Of a stretch of DNA of 64,000 nt, positions 24,964 through 34,952 are shown in pieces. Below the pieces are notes generated by a model. That model did not search any database and was not told the DNA's origin. It saw nothing but the letters and a program-made list of their open reading frames with translations. The DNA lies in assembly GCA_009599575.1 (NCBI GenBank), contig VWND01000016.1:310001-374000 (forward strand), in the 5' to 3' direction. Every line of letters starts with the position of its first letter. Within the stretch, counting starts at the first letter, position 1. The position numbers and the translations under genes were made by a program. Origin of the DNA: Blumeriella jaapii. Lineage: Eukaryota; Ascomycota; Leotiomycetes; Helotiales; Drepanopezizaceae.

Positions 24964-27033
24964 GGTATCGCTCCCTGTTCTCTCTTCTCTCGCGCTCAAT
25001 TGTTCCTCCTGCTCCCTCTCCCTCTGATCGAGTCGCTCGACGCAATCGCTCGAGGCTCGAAGTGGGTGCTGGTTACAAGTGGTCTGTCTGCCTTTGTTTT
25101 CTCGAGCCGATTTGGAGGATGTGTCGTGCGAAAGGGCGATTAGGGGCCGAGGCAGCTGCGGGCTTGAGAAAGAGGCAGATGATTCCTTTTCGAGTCTTGT
25201 CGTGAGGAGGGGTGCTATTGTCTGGTTTTCTTTGCTGAGGCCGATAGACTCTGTATCTTGCCGTATCGCATCTGAGGCGCGCAAGGCTGAAGCGGGGCGA
25301 CCCGGGAAGGCTACCAATCACGAGACAGGGGTACAATGGACTGTGCCGTACACACTGTCCAATGTAGAGGAGTAGTGTACTGTTTGTTACACACTGTACA
25401 ATGTTCTGTTACACACTGTACAATACGCTGTCCTAGGAGTACAATGCGTACTTCGAAATCACCACACCTGTCTGGAGGGGGGTACATTCAGTTGGGCCTT
25501 CAGTTTGGGGCCTCGGTCTACAGATGGTACAGTACACGTTCTTGTCGAGATCTCAAATCTCCAACTTGACCTCAAAACTCCAACTCGACCTCAAAACTCC
25601 AACTCGACCTCAAAACTCCAACTCGACCTCAAAACTCCAACTCGACCTCAAAACTCCAACTAGACTCTCATGTCAACGGTATGTCGGTGTTCTCAGACCC
25701 CCAGTCGTCATCGCATCGGTCTTCCACGCAACCCAACGCCACATCTTTCTCGCCACGACGCGCGAGTATCTTTAGCAGGTGTGGTGTATGTTCGGGTGAC
25801 TATTTCGATGAAGGATTGGTATCTGTTCTGTAAGAGCTGTCCTCGAGATTTGGAGGATCCGCTCCACCGGGCCGAAATAGTCCCCTCACACACGGACCCA
25901 GGGCCGCACCTCTCCCCGGCTTCCTCGACCATGGTCCGTTTGATCATCCCAGATTCCCACGAGGGCGCCAAGCAGCGACGGTCCAAAATAACATCACGTC
26001 GGATCGAAGTCGAGATGGAGGGAGAATGAGGTCGTCCAGCTCGGTTTCGCGCCTCGCCAGAGCTTGGGCGAGGCAAAAAAGCGGAGCAGCTGTCTGGGGA
26101 CGCGACCATGTCCTCTTTACTCTACAGTATGTACACAGTACGGTATCTACTGTACTGCATCTACGGTATTGCATCTATCGCAAACCGATCACAATGGCTT
26201 CAAAACACCTGAAACCACCACCACGCCCCCAGTTTCACGCAGCACCACCATCCATCACCACCTCCGTCACACGGGCACCGCATCGTGTGAGTCGCCCATC
26301 CGAGGCGCCGAGAATGACAACACGCGCGACGGCAGCACCTCCAGCGGCTTCGTGACGGGCCCCAATCTGGCCGCACGCGATCCACTTGTCGAGCAAATGC
26401 GGCCCCGAAGTATTGTCCAAGTCTTGCAAGCATTCGCTACGAAGCTTGTCTTCTCTGCTGTTCTATTTTTTCTTTCGGTCTCGGCCGATCAGTCGTGCCT
26501 TCTGATTCTCTGCCTCTCAAGAACCGTCGCTTTCCTTTTTCCCAACTTTCTCTTCCATGTCGTCTTTTGCAAAATCGTCCAGTGCAGAAAGCATCCGCAG
26601 TCCTTCCCTTTCGCCGCAGGCTCCCTCTTCGCACAGTGTGCCTCGTCTTGGGCTCTTCTGCGCGTGGCGATCTCCAGCGCGTCGCACGGTAGAACCCCAG
26701 CGACGTCTTTCGAGAGAGCAGAGGGTCCGCCGCAGTTCTTGAACGATCTCTAACCATTGGGTGCAGTCTTCTGCATCCGAGGTTCCCTGTCGCAAACCCG
26801 GGAGAGCGGAGAGTGTTACACCTCAAACCGCATGTCTCAAACCCATTGGGGTTGGCGAAACTAAGCATTTTCTCTAATACCAAAGCTCTTCCTGGTCAAC
26901 AACAACCACTGCTGCCTTCCTCACTGCTGCTCTCTGTTATTCGTTGTTAACGATCACCGACACAGACGCCGAGCCATACTGCAACTTGTCCAGGGAGGGC
27001 CACTTCCGAGCTCCGTGGAGAATCTCATGAACG
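24964..27033. other. Intergenic with a 19-bp minisatellite
   Basis: CT-rich sequence just upstream of 24963 is the likely leader of the 182-aa gene. Repeated ACACTGTACAATG-like segments occur at about 25357-25425, then the 19-bp tandem repeat listed separately. Frames at 26064-26753 on the plus strand were considered and not accepted. Confidence 0.5.
25559..25661. repeat. 19-bp tandem repeat, about 5.4 copies
   Basis: The unit CTCCAACTCGACCTCAAAA is repeated five times plus a partial copy. The copies are identical except for one C/T change in the first. Because 19 is not a multiple of 3, the array reads through all three frames without stop and produces a false open frame. Confidence 0.95.
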
Positions 27034-27744
27034 ATGCGGTGGAAGCACCTTACCTTGCTCCTCACGCTACCTACAGCGCTGGCCTTCTCTTTATCGGACT
27101 TCCAGAGTCTGGTTGACGCGACCTTGCCGAGATTGTGCCTCTCGGCATATAATACGCAGATGTACGATTGCCAGAGGAGGGATTTTGCGGAAGCATGCTC
27201 AAACGATTGCATTACGAGCCTGCTGTCCATACAAGCAGAGGTTCAGGTGGCGTGCGCAACCGTCAGGATCAACGCAGATTCATTGTTGGGGATTGTGAAG
27301 TCTAGTGGCATTGTAGAGGCGCTGTGCCCAGGACCTAGGTCCACAAGCACGACAACCACGACGAGTCGTCCTATACCCAGGACTACCCCTCCGATTCCGT
27401 ACCCGACGCGCCCTTCGTCCTCGCTTTCAACAACCTCGTCGACTTCTACAAAGCCGACGATGCCCGAGGCACCGAAAATCTCACCACAACCACAACCACC
27501 CCCGTCCTCCTACACGACTTCTTCCACGTCATCGGTGGGAGGCAACGCTACCACCACGACCTCTTCGCAACCGGGGGCTGCCGCCACTTTGACTCCTACC
27601 CCGAAGGCCACACCTAAACCAGACCACAGGTCAGGCGGCGGGTCTCCCTTCGATAATTCAAGCGGCGGGAGCTTTATCGAACTCAATCCAGCCTGGGGAG
27701 CCGTGCTGGCATTATTCTGGACGAGGGTTTTGCTTGGGCGGTGA
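27034..27744 (+). CDS. Small secreted Cys-rich, Ser/Thr-rich protein (probable cell-wall or GPI-type)
   Basis: A single exon gives 236 aa. The N-terminal signal peptide (KHLTLLLTLPTALAF) ends near residue 18. The mature N-terminal domain of about 80 residues has evenly placed cysteines in LPRLCLSAYN, MYDCQRRDF, EACSNDCI, QVACATV and EALCPG, presumably three disulfides. Residues about 100-200 are Thr/Ser/Pro-rich, expected to be heavily O-mannosylated. The C-terminus has a Gly/Ser stretch (SSGGSFIEL) followed by a weakly hydrophobic end (AWGAVLALFW), compatible with GPI attachment but interrupted by Arg. The architecture matches uncharacterised fungal cell-wall proteins with a helical six-Cys head. 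A role at the cell surface is inferred, and effector activity cannot be judged. The ATG at 27034 is chosen because it begins the signal peptide. Confidence 0.75.
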   Translation: MRWKHLTLLLTLPTALAFSLSDFQSLVDATLPRLCLSAYNTQMYDCQRRDFAEACSNDCITSLLSIQAEVQVACATVRINADSLLGIVKSSGIVEALCPGPRSTSTTTTTSRPIPRTTPPIPYPTRPSSSLSTTSSTSTKPTMPEAPKISPQPQPPPSSYTTSSTSSVGGNATTTTSSQPGAAATLTPTPKATPKPDHRSGGGSPFDNSSGGSFIELNPAWGAVLALFWTRVLLGR

Positions 27745-29515
27745 AATGAGGTCTGGAGGTGGAGTTCACGCCCGTGATGGGAGCATAAAATACTGTTTGT
27801 ACATGTCTGGATGACGAGGTTGGGATGCCACTCGGATCTGACTATTCCTTCGGGACGGAACGGGTGGGTGGGAGGCCGGTATCATCGGCCTTGTCGTTAG
27901 CACCGGTAGCATGGCGTTGGGGGCGTTTTGCACAGCGCGAGAGCCTGTCGTCGTGTCGAGCGCGTCTTTGTGAGATACCACTTCTTGTTTTATAATTCAT
28001 CAGTTTTAGATCCAAAGCCCCAGGCCCATTTCCCATCTTTTTCCATCGACAGGTCACGAGAGGCAGTGCATGCACGCACCCACAGCTGCTCCACCGCGCC
28101 AGGCTCCGAGAAATCCCAGCTCTGCTCTTAGTCCCTTGCGAACCTCACGCGGAGATCACGGGATGGTCTGGATGGTATATAGCCTACCTACATGCCTACC
28201 TACCTACCTACCTCCTAGCAACACCCACCCACCCACCTACCTACCTACAGACAGTGACCCACCCACCCACGCGAAGCAGACCAACAGTAGTCCCTCTCTC
28301 CCTCCCTCCCTCCCGTATCGCAATCGCAAACCAACGCGTTCCAAGTCCACAATTCCACAAGTCCACAATTCCACAACCCAAGATCCAAGACTCAATCCAT
28401 CGCTCCACACGCCCAGAAACCAACGAGAGGAGTGCCCAAGAAAAGCTCCTGAAATGAACCGGGCAACGGTACTGGATGAAAAAAAAGAGGGGGGGGGGGG
28501 AGGAGTGTGAAAAGACAGGGTCGTTTCCGCGTGCTGAAGTGAAGCTCCGTCCGTGCACGGAAAAAGGTGGCAGGAACGCAAAGAGTAGGTAGGTAGGTAG
28601 GTAGGTAAGGTAGGTACAGATAGATGCTAGGTTGGAAAGAAGAGAACTTTCATGATGGATTTGTTTTTGATATCCTATTTTTTTTTAATTTTTTTTTTTA
28701 GAAGAAGAAATGTAAAAAGAGAGAAAAAGAAAAAGAAAGAGAGAGAAAAAGAAAAAGAAAGAGAATTGAATTGAATTGAATTGAATTGAATTCTTCCGTC
28801 TTTGGGAATTGTTGATGGATGATGGATGAACGCATGAATGAATGAATGAATAATTGAATTCTTCCGTCTTTGGGAATTGTTGATGGATGATGGATGAATG
28901 AAGAATGCGCAAACAGATATTTGAATCAGTCCCTCCCTACCTTGGTGTTCATGTGATATTGCCGTCTATTCCTCCTCCATTGTCATAGGTACCTACCTTA
29001 ACGAACACGCCAAAGCAGGAAAAAGTTCGTTGCGATCCCGAAGCGAAATCCTCACAACCGCTGTCAGCATCAGAACAGCAAATACCCTTAACTCTCTTCT
29101 GCAAACGCCTTTTGTAATCCACCGAGCACGTCATATCCCATCCACGACTGTAGGTAGGCAAGAGCTTGTGGTGTGTTTGCGAAGGACCTGATGAAAGCTG
29201 GTTCAGCTCCTGCGAGGTGCAGAGGGACTTTGTAAGTAGGTAAGCATGGCCACTTTAGATCTCGGTTGCATAATGACTGATGAGCTGAGCTCTGAGTCAT
29301 TCCAGTTCGTTGGGTTCAGTTTACTTGCTTAGGGGCGAAAGGAGTCGGTTACTTCTGACACACTACGTGCTGCTTAGCAAGTCGCATGATTAAATTCGAG
29401 AGGGCTTTCATGAGCATTGCCTTCAGTATACAAAATCAGAAACTGCTTCATTGATCACTATTCTACAGTCCCAGCTTCCCCGCTCCCACAATCGGACGCG
29501 CATCCCAATCGATCA
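27745..29515. other. Intergenic, rich in simple repeats
   Basis: Contains CCTA/ACCC repeats at about 28190-28270, a CCCT run near 28295-28315, a G run at about 28489-28500, TAGG repeats at 28586-28616, poly-T/A-rich sequence at 28677-28765, a GAATT pentanucleotide repeat at 28763-28792 and the 45-bp duplication listed separately. No gene is supported. Confidence 0.6.
28786..28898. repeat. 45-bp exact direct duplication
   Basis: The 45-bp segment at 28786-28830 recurs without change at 28854-28898. The 23-bp spacer is itself made of GAAT repeats. This looks like a recent slippage or short-tract duplication between GAAT microsatellites. Confidence 0.9.
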
Positions 29516-30352
29516 TCATCTGTATTCGGGACGGACGTAATCGGCAAAGGTCTTTGGCTCCTCGTACGCGTGGTGGTCGTCCCCGTGGGCACCGTGGGCG
29601 AGGGGATCTTCTTGAGGGCCAACGTATTCCATCCGGTAGACATTACCGCACTCTGGACATCTCTCCAGAGGGCGATCTCGGGACATCTAACCAACACGTC
29701 AATATGGTTCCGATCTTCCACGCGTCCCGGAACGTACCGTGAGCCAGATGACGGGGTGAGAGTCGGCGGGGAATCCGGTGCAACCGACGTGTTGCTCGTC
29801 CCCGAACGACTTGACCACAATCGGGTTTTCGAGCGTGCCTGCAACCCCCCATCAGCAACTGACCTTCCCACTGTCCTTGTCCCTCCTCTCCCAAGCGTAG
29901 TCTGGTTCGGGGCATACCCCGTCGGGAAGCATCCAGAGGCTTCATGTCGAAAATGTCCACGCCCTGCATCTTCCCCAAGATTTCGAGTCGATCCAAACCA
30001 GTGGCCTGCTCGAGATCGGTGGGAATGGTTCCTGGCGCGGCTCCGGGACCGATGAGATCGGCCTCGCTCTGGATCTCTGTCCTCGCTCGTCAGCACGTCC
30101 ACCTCCGCTGATGCATCGTCTTGAGCTCGGTTTCCGCCTCGTACCTTCGAACTTCTTCACCTTGCCCTCGTTGGAGCCGCTGGCGGGGGTGGGTTTGGCT
30201 TCTCCTGTAGGCCGGTGTTAGATTGCTGCGAGCCAACGCGGGTCGGGGGAAATCTGCGTACTGCGCACAATGGAGCTGGTGAAGGTACGCTTGGCCATAG
30301 GACGGGCCGCCGCTCGGCGAGCGACAGCGAGGGCAGGGCGTGAGAGGAACAT
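29516..30352 (-). CDS. cox4: Cytochrome c oxidase subunit 4 (zinc-binding, human COX5B type)
   Basis: Five exons, complement(29516-29686, 29738-29838, 29918-30076, 30145-30204, 30262-30352), give 193 aa. The introns (51, 79, 68 and 57 bp) restore one frame. This is a nuclear-encoded matrix-side subunit of complex IV that binds one zinc ion and is needed for assembly. The N-terminus (ALAVARRAAARPMAKRTFTS) is a mitochondrial presequence. The conserved core follows: GTIPTDLEQATGLDRLEILG, GVDIFDMKPLDASRRGT, FGDEQHVGCTGFPADSHPVI, WLTMSRDRPLERCPECGNVY. The cysteines of VGCTG and RCPECG are the zinc ligands. The tail is extended beyond yeast Cox4 and ends in FADYVRPEYR. Exon 5 begins right after a TTAG acceptor at 29687-29688, which alone preserves WLTMSRDRPLERC. 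Confidence 0.95.
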
Positions 30353-32376
30353 GGCGACTTCAATTGGGGTTGTTATTCGTGCTGAGGCATTCTACGATTG
30401 ACGTTCAAAGGAAGCCGACGCCGACACGCTAAGATCCACAGTTGAGGTACGAGCCCAGCACGTGATTTAAAGGCTTGAGATGTACTGTAAGAGCTACCTG
30501 CGAGTTTCCGTTGACAATGATTGGGAATTGCTACGTCGAAGATCTTGGTCTTTTTTCGGAATAAGTTGGGCATGGCATGACCGGTTCTTGTGTATTTGAT
30601 CGTCTTGCTCTTAGGATATTGCACAGCGTTTTTCTACCTACTTTGGGATAGGGTGCCAACTTCGTCTCAAAGGTACAAGCCCTCGATATATCCTCAAGTA
30701 CTGCTATATGCTGCAGTTACGTTTTACTCGACAGCTTGTATTAGTTTGCGATTGACAATAGGTTTTTTATTAAATACACCATATATAATTATAATAAGTT
30801 TTGTTTAAGAACTGTCGGTATACTTTTCTTAAAAGTACAAGCCCTCGAATATCCTCAAGTACTGCTACACATTGCAATTACGTACTATTCGACAGCTTAT
30901 ATTAGTTTGCGATTAACAGTAAATTTTATTAAATATATTATATACAGCCATAATAAGTTTTACTTAAAAACTGTCGGTACACCCTTTTCAAATGTATGAG
31001 CCCTTGACATATCCTCAGTACTGCTACATACTGCAGTCACGTACTATTCGACAGCTTATATTAGTTTGCGATTGACAGTAGATTTTATTAGATACACCAT
31101 GTATAGCCATAATAAGTTATACTCAAGAGCTGATGGTACACCTAACACGACCGAGAAACAAGAAGTCTTCCTCGAGATCCCAATCGGGAGTTCAGGCTCA
31201 CACCTAATGGTCATTGTGGTACTGTAGGCGCGTAGCCAACATCAGCTCGTGAGCTGCCGTGCATAGCGATCATGATCCGAAGCCAAAAATGTCCAATGGT
31301 CGGGGACAGGCATGTCTACAGCGTTTTTCCAGATCATCTCCTTCTGATTCCGTTCTTTTCGCTGACCAGCTTCGTGCTTCTTCACTTCTATACCGAGATC
31401 GGCCATAACCGCTGAGCCAGATACGGGAAGCATGTTGCTGTGCCTACGCACTTCAGTCTCAGGATATGATGAGAACATCCAGATCTGGATGGCTACTTGT
31501 AACTGCTAAGCAGTGAACGTAGGTTTGGATTTCCAGCGGCTGGCCATGCAATCCGCGGACCGCTGGAAGGGGCACATCGCCCACTTGAAGTCCCTGAAAG
31601 GTAAACATCATTTCCATTAGTCTTGTGTATCGGATGCACTATCAGGTAAGTAAGTAGGCAAGTTCTGCGCACAGGCAAATGGGAACAAACTAGCCATAGC
31701 AAACGCAAGATGAAAAGTTCAGGATATCCGTTGTTTTCCCACCGAAGGGCTGAGGCAGGTTCACAGCTCAGTGTAGACATCTCTTTCCTAGACACGTAGA
31801 GTTCCTTCTTTGTACGTTTGAAGCTGCACCGGCATTTCTAGCACGGTGTCCTGGATGATGTTCCAAATCTCATGGACCAAATCACAAAAGGAATCCCGTG
31901 TGATTCCAGAAACCGCGGTCTACTTGACTCAAGGGTCTTGCACACAAAGCACACAAGCAAAGAGGACTTAATAATGTACATAGAAAGCCAGCACAGTTCA
32001 ACTTGATAACCTGCTGAGCTGCACATGTCTCCGCAGAAAACGCGTCTATTGAATGTCAATACTGTTCAGCCCACCTCCGAGTCAACAGTCTGTTTCACTC
32101 CGCTTCGTCTTTGTCCATTCTCTCGCGCTAGCCCGCTGCCTTACTGCCTAATTCAGAAGTGCGGTCTACCCACACCCTCAAACCTCGCGACTTCTCCACC
32201 ACCTCTTCCTCCTTACCCTGCCTGCATCAGATCGACCACCTCCTTGTGACGACAAGGAACCGTTGTTCGGCCGCCTCTTGCGACCAAACCTCTTGATCTC
32301 GCGCAACAGGCTTGCAACGTCCTTCCGTCTCGAAAGACACGCCTTCCATACTCTCTCCAGGTCGGAGTCGCGCACG
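30353..32376. other. Intergenic with a diverged 160-bp tandem repeat
   Basis: AT-rich from about 30590 to 31150, holding the three-copy repeat listed separately. From 31200 to 32376 the composition is ordinary and no coding frame is convincing. The last 150 bases are the leader of the J-protein gene. Confidence 0.55.
30673..31143. repeat. Three diverged tandem copies of an approximately 160-bp AT-rich unit
   Basis: The copies begin at 30673, 30835 and 30994 (periods 162 and 159 bp). Each starts with a GTACAAGCCCTCGA-like motif, contains CGACAGCTTRTATTAGTTTG in the middle, and ends with a CTGTCGGTA-like motif. Most differences are C/T or G/A transitions, for example CTGCAG versus TTGCAA in the same position. 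There are no open frames. No transposon ends are seen. Confidence 0.9.
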
Positions 32377-33772
32377 ATGTCGAGCCGCTCGACTCTCGAT
32401 CTGTACAAGGCGCTCGAGCTCGACGCCTCCGCGACCGCAGAAGCCATCACCGCCTCGTACCGTCGTCTCGCGCGTGACTGCCACCCCGACAAGAATCCCG
32501 ACAACGCCGAAGCCACGTCGCAGATGCAGAAGGTCGGTCTCGAGAAACGCGTTGCGCCCCCGTGACGGAGGCCCATCGAGCCACGAACATGACACCCGCT
32601 GACTGCCCTCTCCCGCCAGATCAACGCCGCCTACGAGGTCCTCAAGGACCCCGACTGCCGTGCCGAGTACGACCGGTCCATGCCCAGCCCTGCGGCCCAC
32701 GACGACAACAACAACACGCCGTACCAGTGGTCCCCCTTCGACTTCGAGTTCGACACTGCTCGCCACCACTACCCTGAGGGCTATGCCCAGGCCCGTCGTC
32801 GTACTACGAGCCCCTCGGACTCGGAGTGGAGCGAGAATTGGGATCAGTTGAGGGAGTCTGTGAAGCAGGCGATCGCAGAGGCTTTGAGGAAGGAAGCAGA
32901 GTCCCGCGAGCGCATGAGAGAGGAGGTGGGTGATCACGTCTTTCCTTCTTTGTGATGTGCAGGGTGCATAGATGTTGTTTTTTCTACTTGGTTTTCTTCT
33001 TCCTCTTCTTCCTCTTCCTCTTCTTCCTCCTCTTCTTCCTCCTGTTTTTCTTCCTCCTGTTTTTCTTCCTCTTCTTCTGTTGTTCTTTCTACTTCTTCCT
33101 CTCTTCTTCTGTTGTTTTTTTCTACTCTTCTTCCTCTTCTTCCTCTTCTTGTTCTCCTCTTCTTCCTCTTCTTGTTCTCCCCTTCTTCCTCTTCTTCCTC
33201 CTCTTCATCTGTTGTTTTTTCTACTTCTTCTTCCTCTTCTTGTTCTCCTCTTCTTCCTCTTCTTGTTCTCCTTTTCTTCCTCTTCTTGTTCTCCTCTTCT
33301 TCCTCTTCTTCTTCTCCTCTTCTTCCTTTTCTTCTTCCTCCTCTTCTTCCTCCTCTTATTCGGGACAGGCTAGAACAGAAAGACGAGCTAACGCGTGACC
33401 CAGCGAATCAAGCGAGAGGCAGGCAGGAAAGAGGCAGAGCGACAGGAGGCAGAGCGACAGGAGGCAGAGGAGAAAGCGCGTGTCGAATCGACAGGCCGTG
33501 CCGAGTTGCAGAAGTTGCGCCTGCGCAAAGAAAAGGAGGACCAGGACCAGATCTGGGCGGAAGCCGGTGCGACGACGGCGGCCGAGAAGCGCAAGTCCTG
33601 CCTGCACGCCGAGTTCTGGCCCCGGCAGCAGATGAAGGCCAAGTTCCCATGCATGGCTTGCGGCCAGAAGCGTGGTCCCGAGGGCTACAAGTGTCCGTAC
33701 TGCTCGACCTTGCAGTGCCAGTCGTGCCTGCGTGCGTTCCAGGCGGCGCGCGCGGCGAGCGCTGCTCGCTGA
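32377..33772 (+). CDS. J-domain co-chaperone with C-terminal zinc finger
   Basis: Three exons, 32377-32532, 32620-32925 and 33404-33772, give 276 aa. The J domain occupies residues 5-70 (TLDLYKALELDAS, then HPD at 36-38 and INAAYEVLKDPDCRAEYDRS), so it should stimulate Hsp70 ATPase. No Gly/Phe region or DnaJ-type CxxCxGxG repeats follow. Instead there is a charged helical stretch at about 155-205 (repeated EAERQ units, probable coiled coil) and three CxxC pairs at Cys237/240, 251/254 and 259/262, which should bind zinc. Intron 1 is 87 bp. Intron 2 is 478 bp and nearly all pyrimidine. The first in-frame ATG is at 32377. The client and location are unknown, and there is no targeting signal or membrane segment. 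Confidence 0.88.
32970..33360 (+). repeat. Pyrimidine-only (TTCTTCCTC) tract inside an intron
   Basis: About 390 bases of almost uninterrupted C and T on the coding strand, built from CTTCTTCCT-type units with occasional GTT. It fills intron 2 (32926-33403) of the J-protein gene, ahead of a GCTAAC branch site and a CCCAG acceptor. Confidence 0.9.
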
Positions 33773-34675
33773 GCGCTGAGGGGATTCCGAGGTCACGACT
33801 GACGTGCCTGTCCATCTCGTGACGATCGATGGCGGCCTCCTGGCATGGCGCCGCAAGGCTTGCTGGAGCGGACTCTCTCTCCTACCGCACATCTGGCATT
33901 TGATCACGTCCCGACATACTGTCGTTCGCATCCTCGTTCGCCGGGCCCTTTCGCCCCGATGGCCCAACCGCCGTCTCCCCTTCAGCCGGTCCCGACGAGG
34001 CTGGGTGGCCGTGTGCATGTCCGTCTTGCGGCGATGCACTTTTCCTTGGGTCCTCTGTTTCCCCGTGCAGGCGCCTCGTCGGCGGGAGGGGCGTGGAGAC
34101 GGGGAGGGATGCTCGGCTCGCGCGGATGGCGGAGGCGGTGCAGGCGGTGCAGCCGACACGGTACAGTAGGTAGGTACAATCAATACATACTGTAGATAGC
34201 CGTCCCACGCACACAATGCAAGCAAGGCCTTCTTCCAGTCTGCCTCCCCACCGAGGATGCCGGTCGGGCAGGTGAGAAGGAGCGTGACTTCGAACCGGCT
34301 GTGACGGCCATGGCTGTCGGGCCGGTGGGCGGTGGGCGGGTGCCTTTTGCCTCTTGCGGCGTCCGGCGACCCATCCACGGCCGGCCACCACGACGTGTCC
34401 GCAGGATCAGGATCAGGATCACAGGATCAGGATGGATCGCACAAGTCTCGTGATCATCACGGGACTGACTGCGCACGCGAGGGCTCGGAGAAATCGGGGT
34501 CTAGCGGTCGGCTTGCTGCACCCGAGCACCCGAACACCCGAACACCCGAACCTCGCCGCATCCTCCCAGCCCGCCAGCCCGCCAGTCCGCCCGCTCGCCA
34601 GTCCGCCCGCTCGCCAGCCCGCCCGCCAGCCAGCCCCGACCGGCCGCTCGTCCGCCCGCCCGCCCTGCTCCGCAT

Positions 34676-34910
34676 TTCTTCCGCCTCTCTCTCTCTCTTT
34701 CTTTCTCTCTTTCTTCCCTTCTCTTCTTCTCTCCTCTTCTTCCTCGCGTCCTCTCTTCTGCTCCTCTTCTGCTCCTCCTCTTCTCCCCTTCTCGCCGTTA
34801 TCTTCTTTTTCTCTTCTCTCTCTCCCTCGCCCCCCATCGCCTCTTCTCGCTCTCTCGCGCGCTCTCTCCCTCTCTCTCTCCCTCTTCTTCCCTCCAAACC
34901 TAAACTTCTC
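34676..34910 (+). repeat. CT-rich polypyrimidine tract in promoter/leader
   Basis: About 230 bases of TCTCTTTC/CTCCTCTTC-type sequence on the sense strand, ending about 40 bp before the ATG at 34953. Fungal promoters often have CT-rich stretches near transcription starts; this one is unusually long. Confidence 0.7.
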
Positions 34911-34930
34911 TTCCTGTCCCGTCCCAGTCG

Positions 34931-34950
34931 CCGTCACGTGCCGTCACGTG
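34931..34950. promoter_or_regulatory. Tandem CACGTG elements directly before the start codon
   Basis: The decamer CCGTCACGTG occurs twice in a row, placing two CACGTG palindromes 10 bp apart and within 20 bp of the ATG at 34953. CACGTG is the E-box bound by bHLH regulators such as SREBP, Cbf1 or Pho4 types. Function here is untested, and the position is unusually close to the start codon. Confidence 0.45.
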
Positions 34951-34952
34951 CC

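Larger units (their letters stand above)
33773..34952. other. Intergenic and 5' leader of the Zn2Cys6 regulator
   Basis: GC-rich spacer. At about 34555-34660 there is a CCCGCCAGT/CCGCTCGCC-type repeat, and at 34676-34910 an almost pure CT stretch that probably lies in the leader of the next gene. No separate coding gene is seen. Confidence 0.55.

Noticed and set aside
26064..26753. 229-codon plus-strand frame, briefly considered as a dynactin p27-like fragment
   Set aside because: The resemblance was limited to a Lys/Pro-rich start; the hexapeptide-repeat core of that family is absent and no introns restore it.
30590..31150. Transposon or long terminal repeat
   Set aside because: Tandem copies have no open frames, target-site duplications or recognisable terminal motifs.
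32263..32376. N-terminal extension of the J-protein
   Set aside because: The open frame extends upstream but begins at TTG; the first ATG is at 32377 directly before the J domain.
33356..34378. 340-codon minus-strand frame
   Set aside because: Begins within the exon antisense to the J-protein and continues into GC-rich spacer; no domain.
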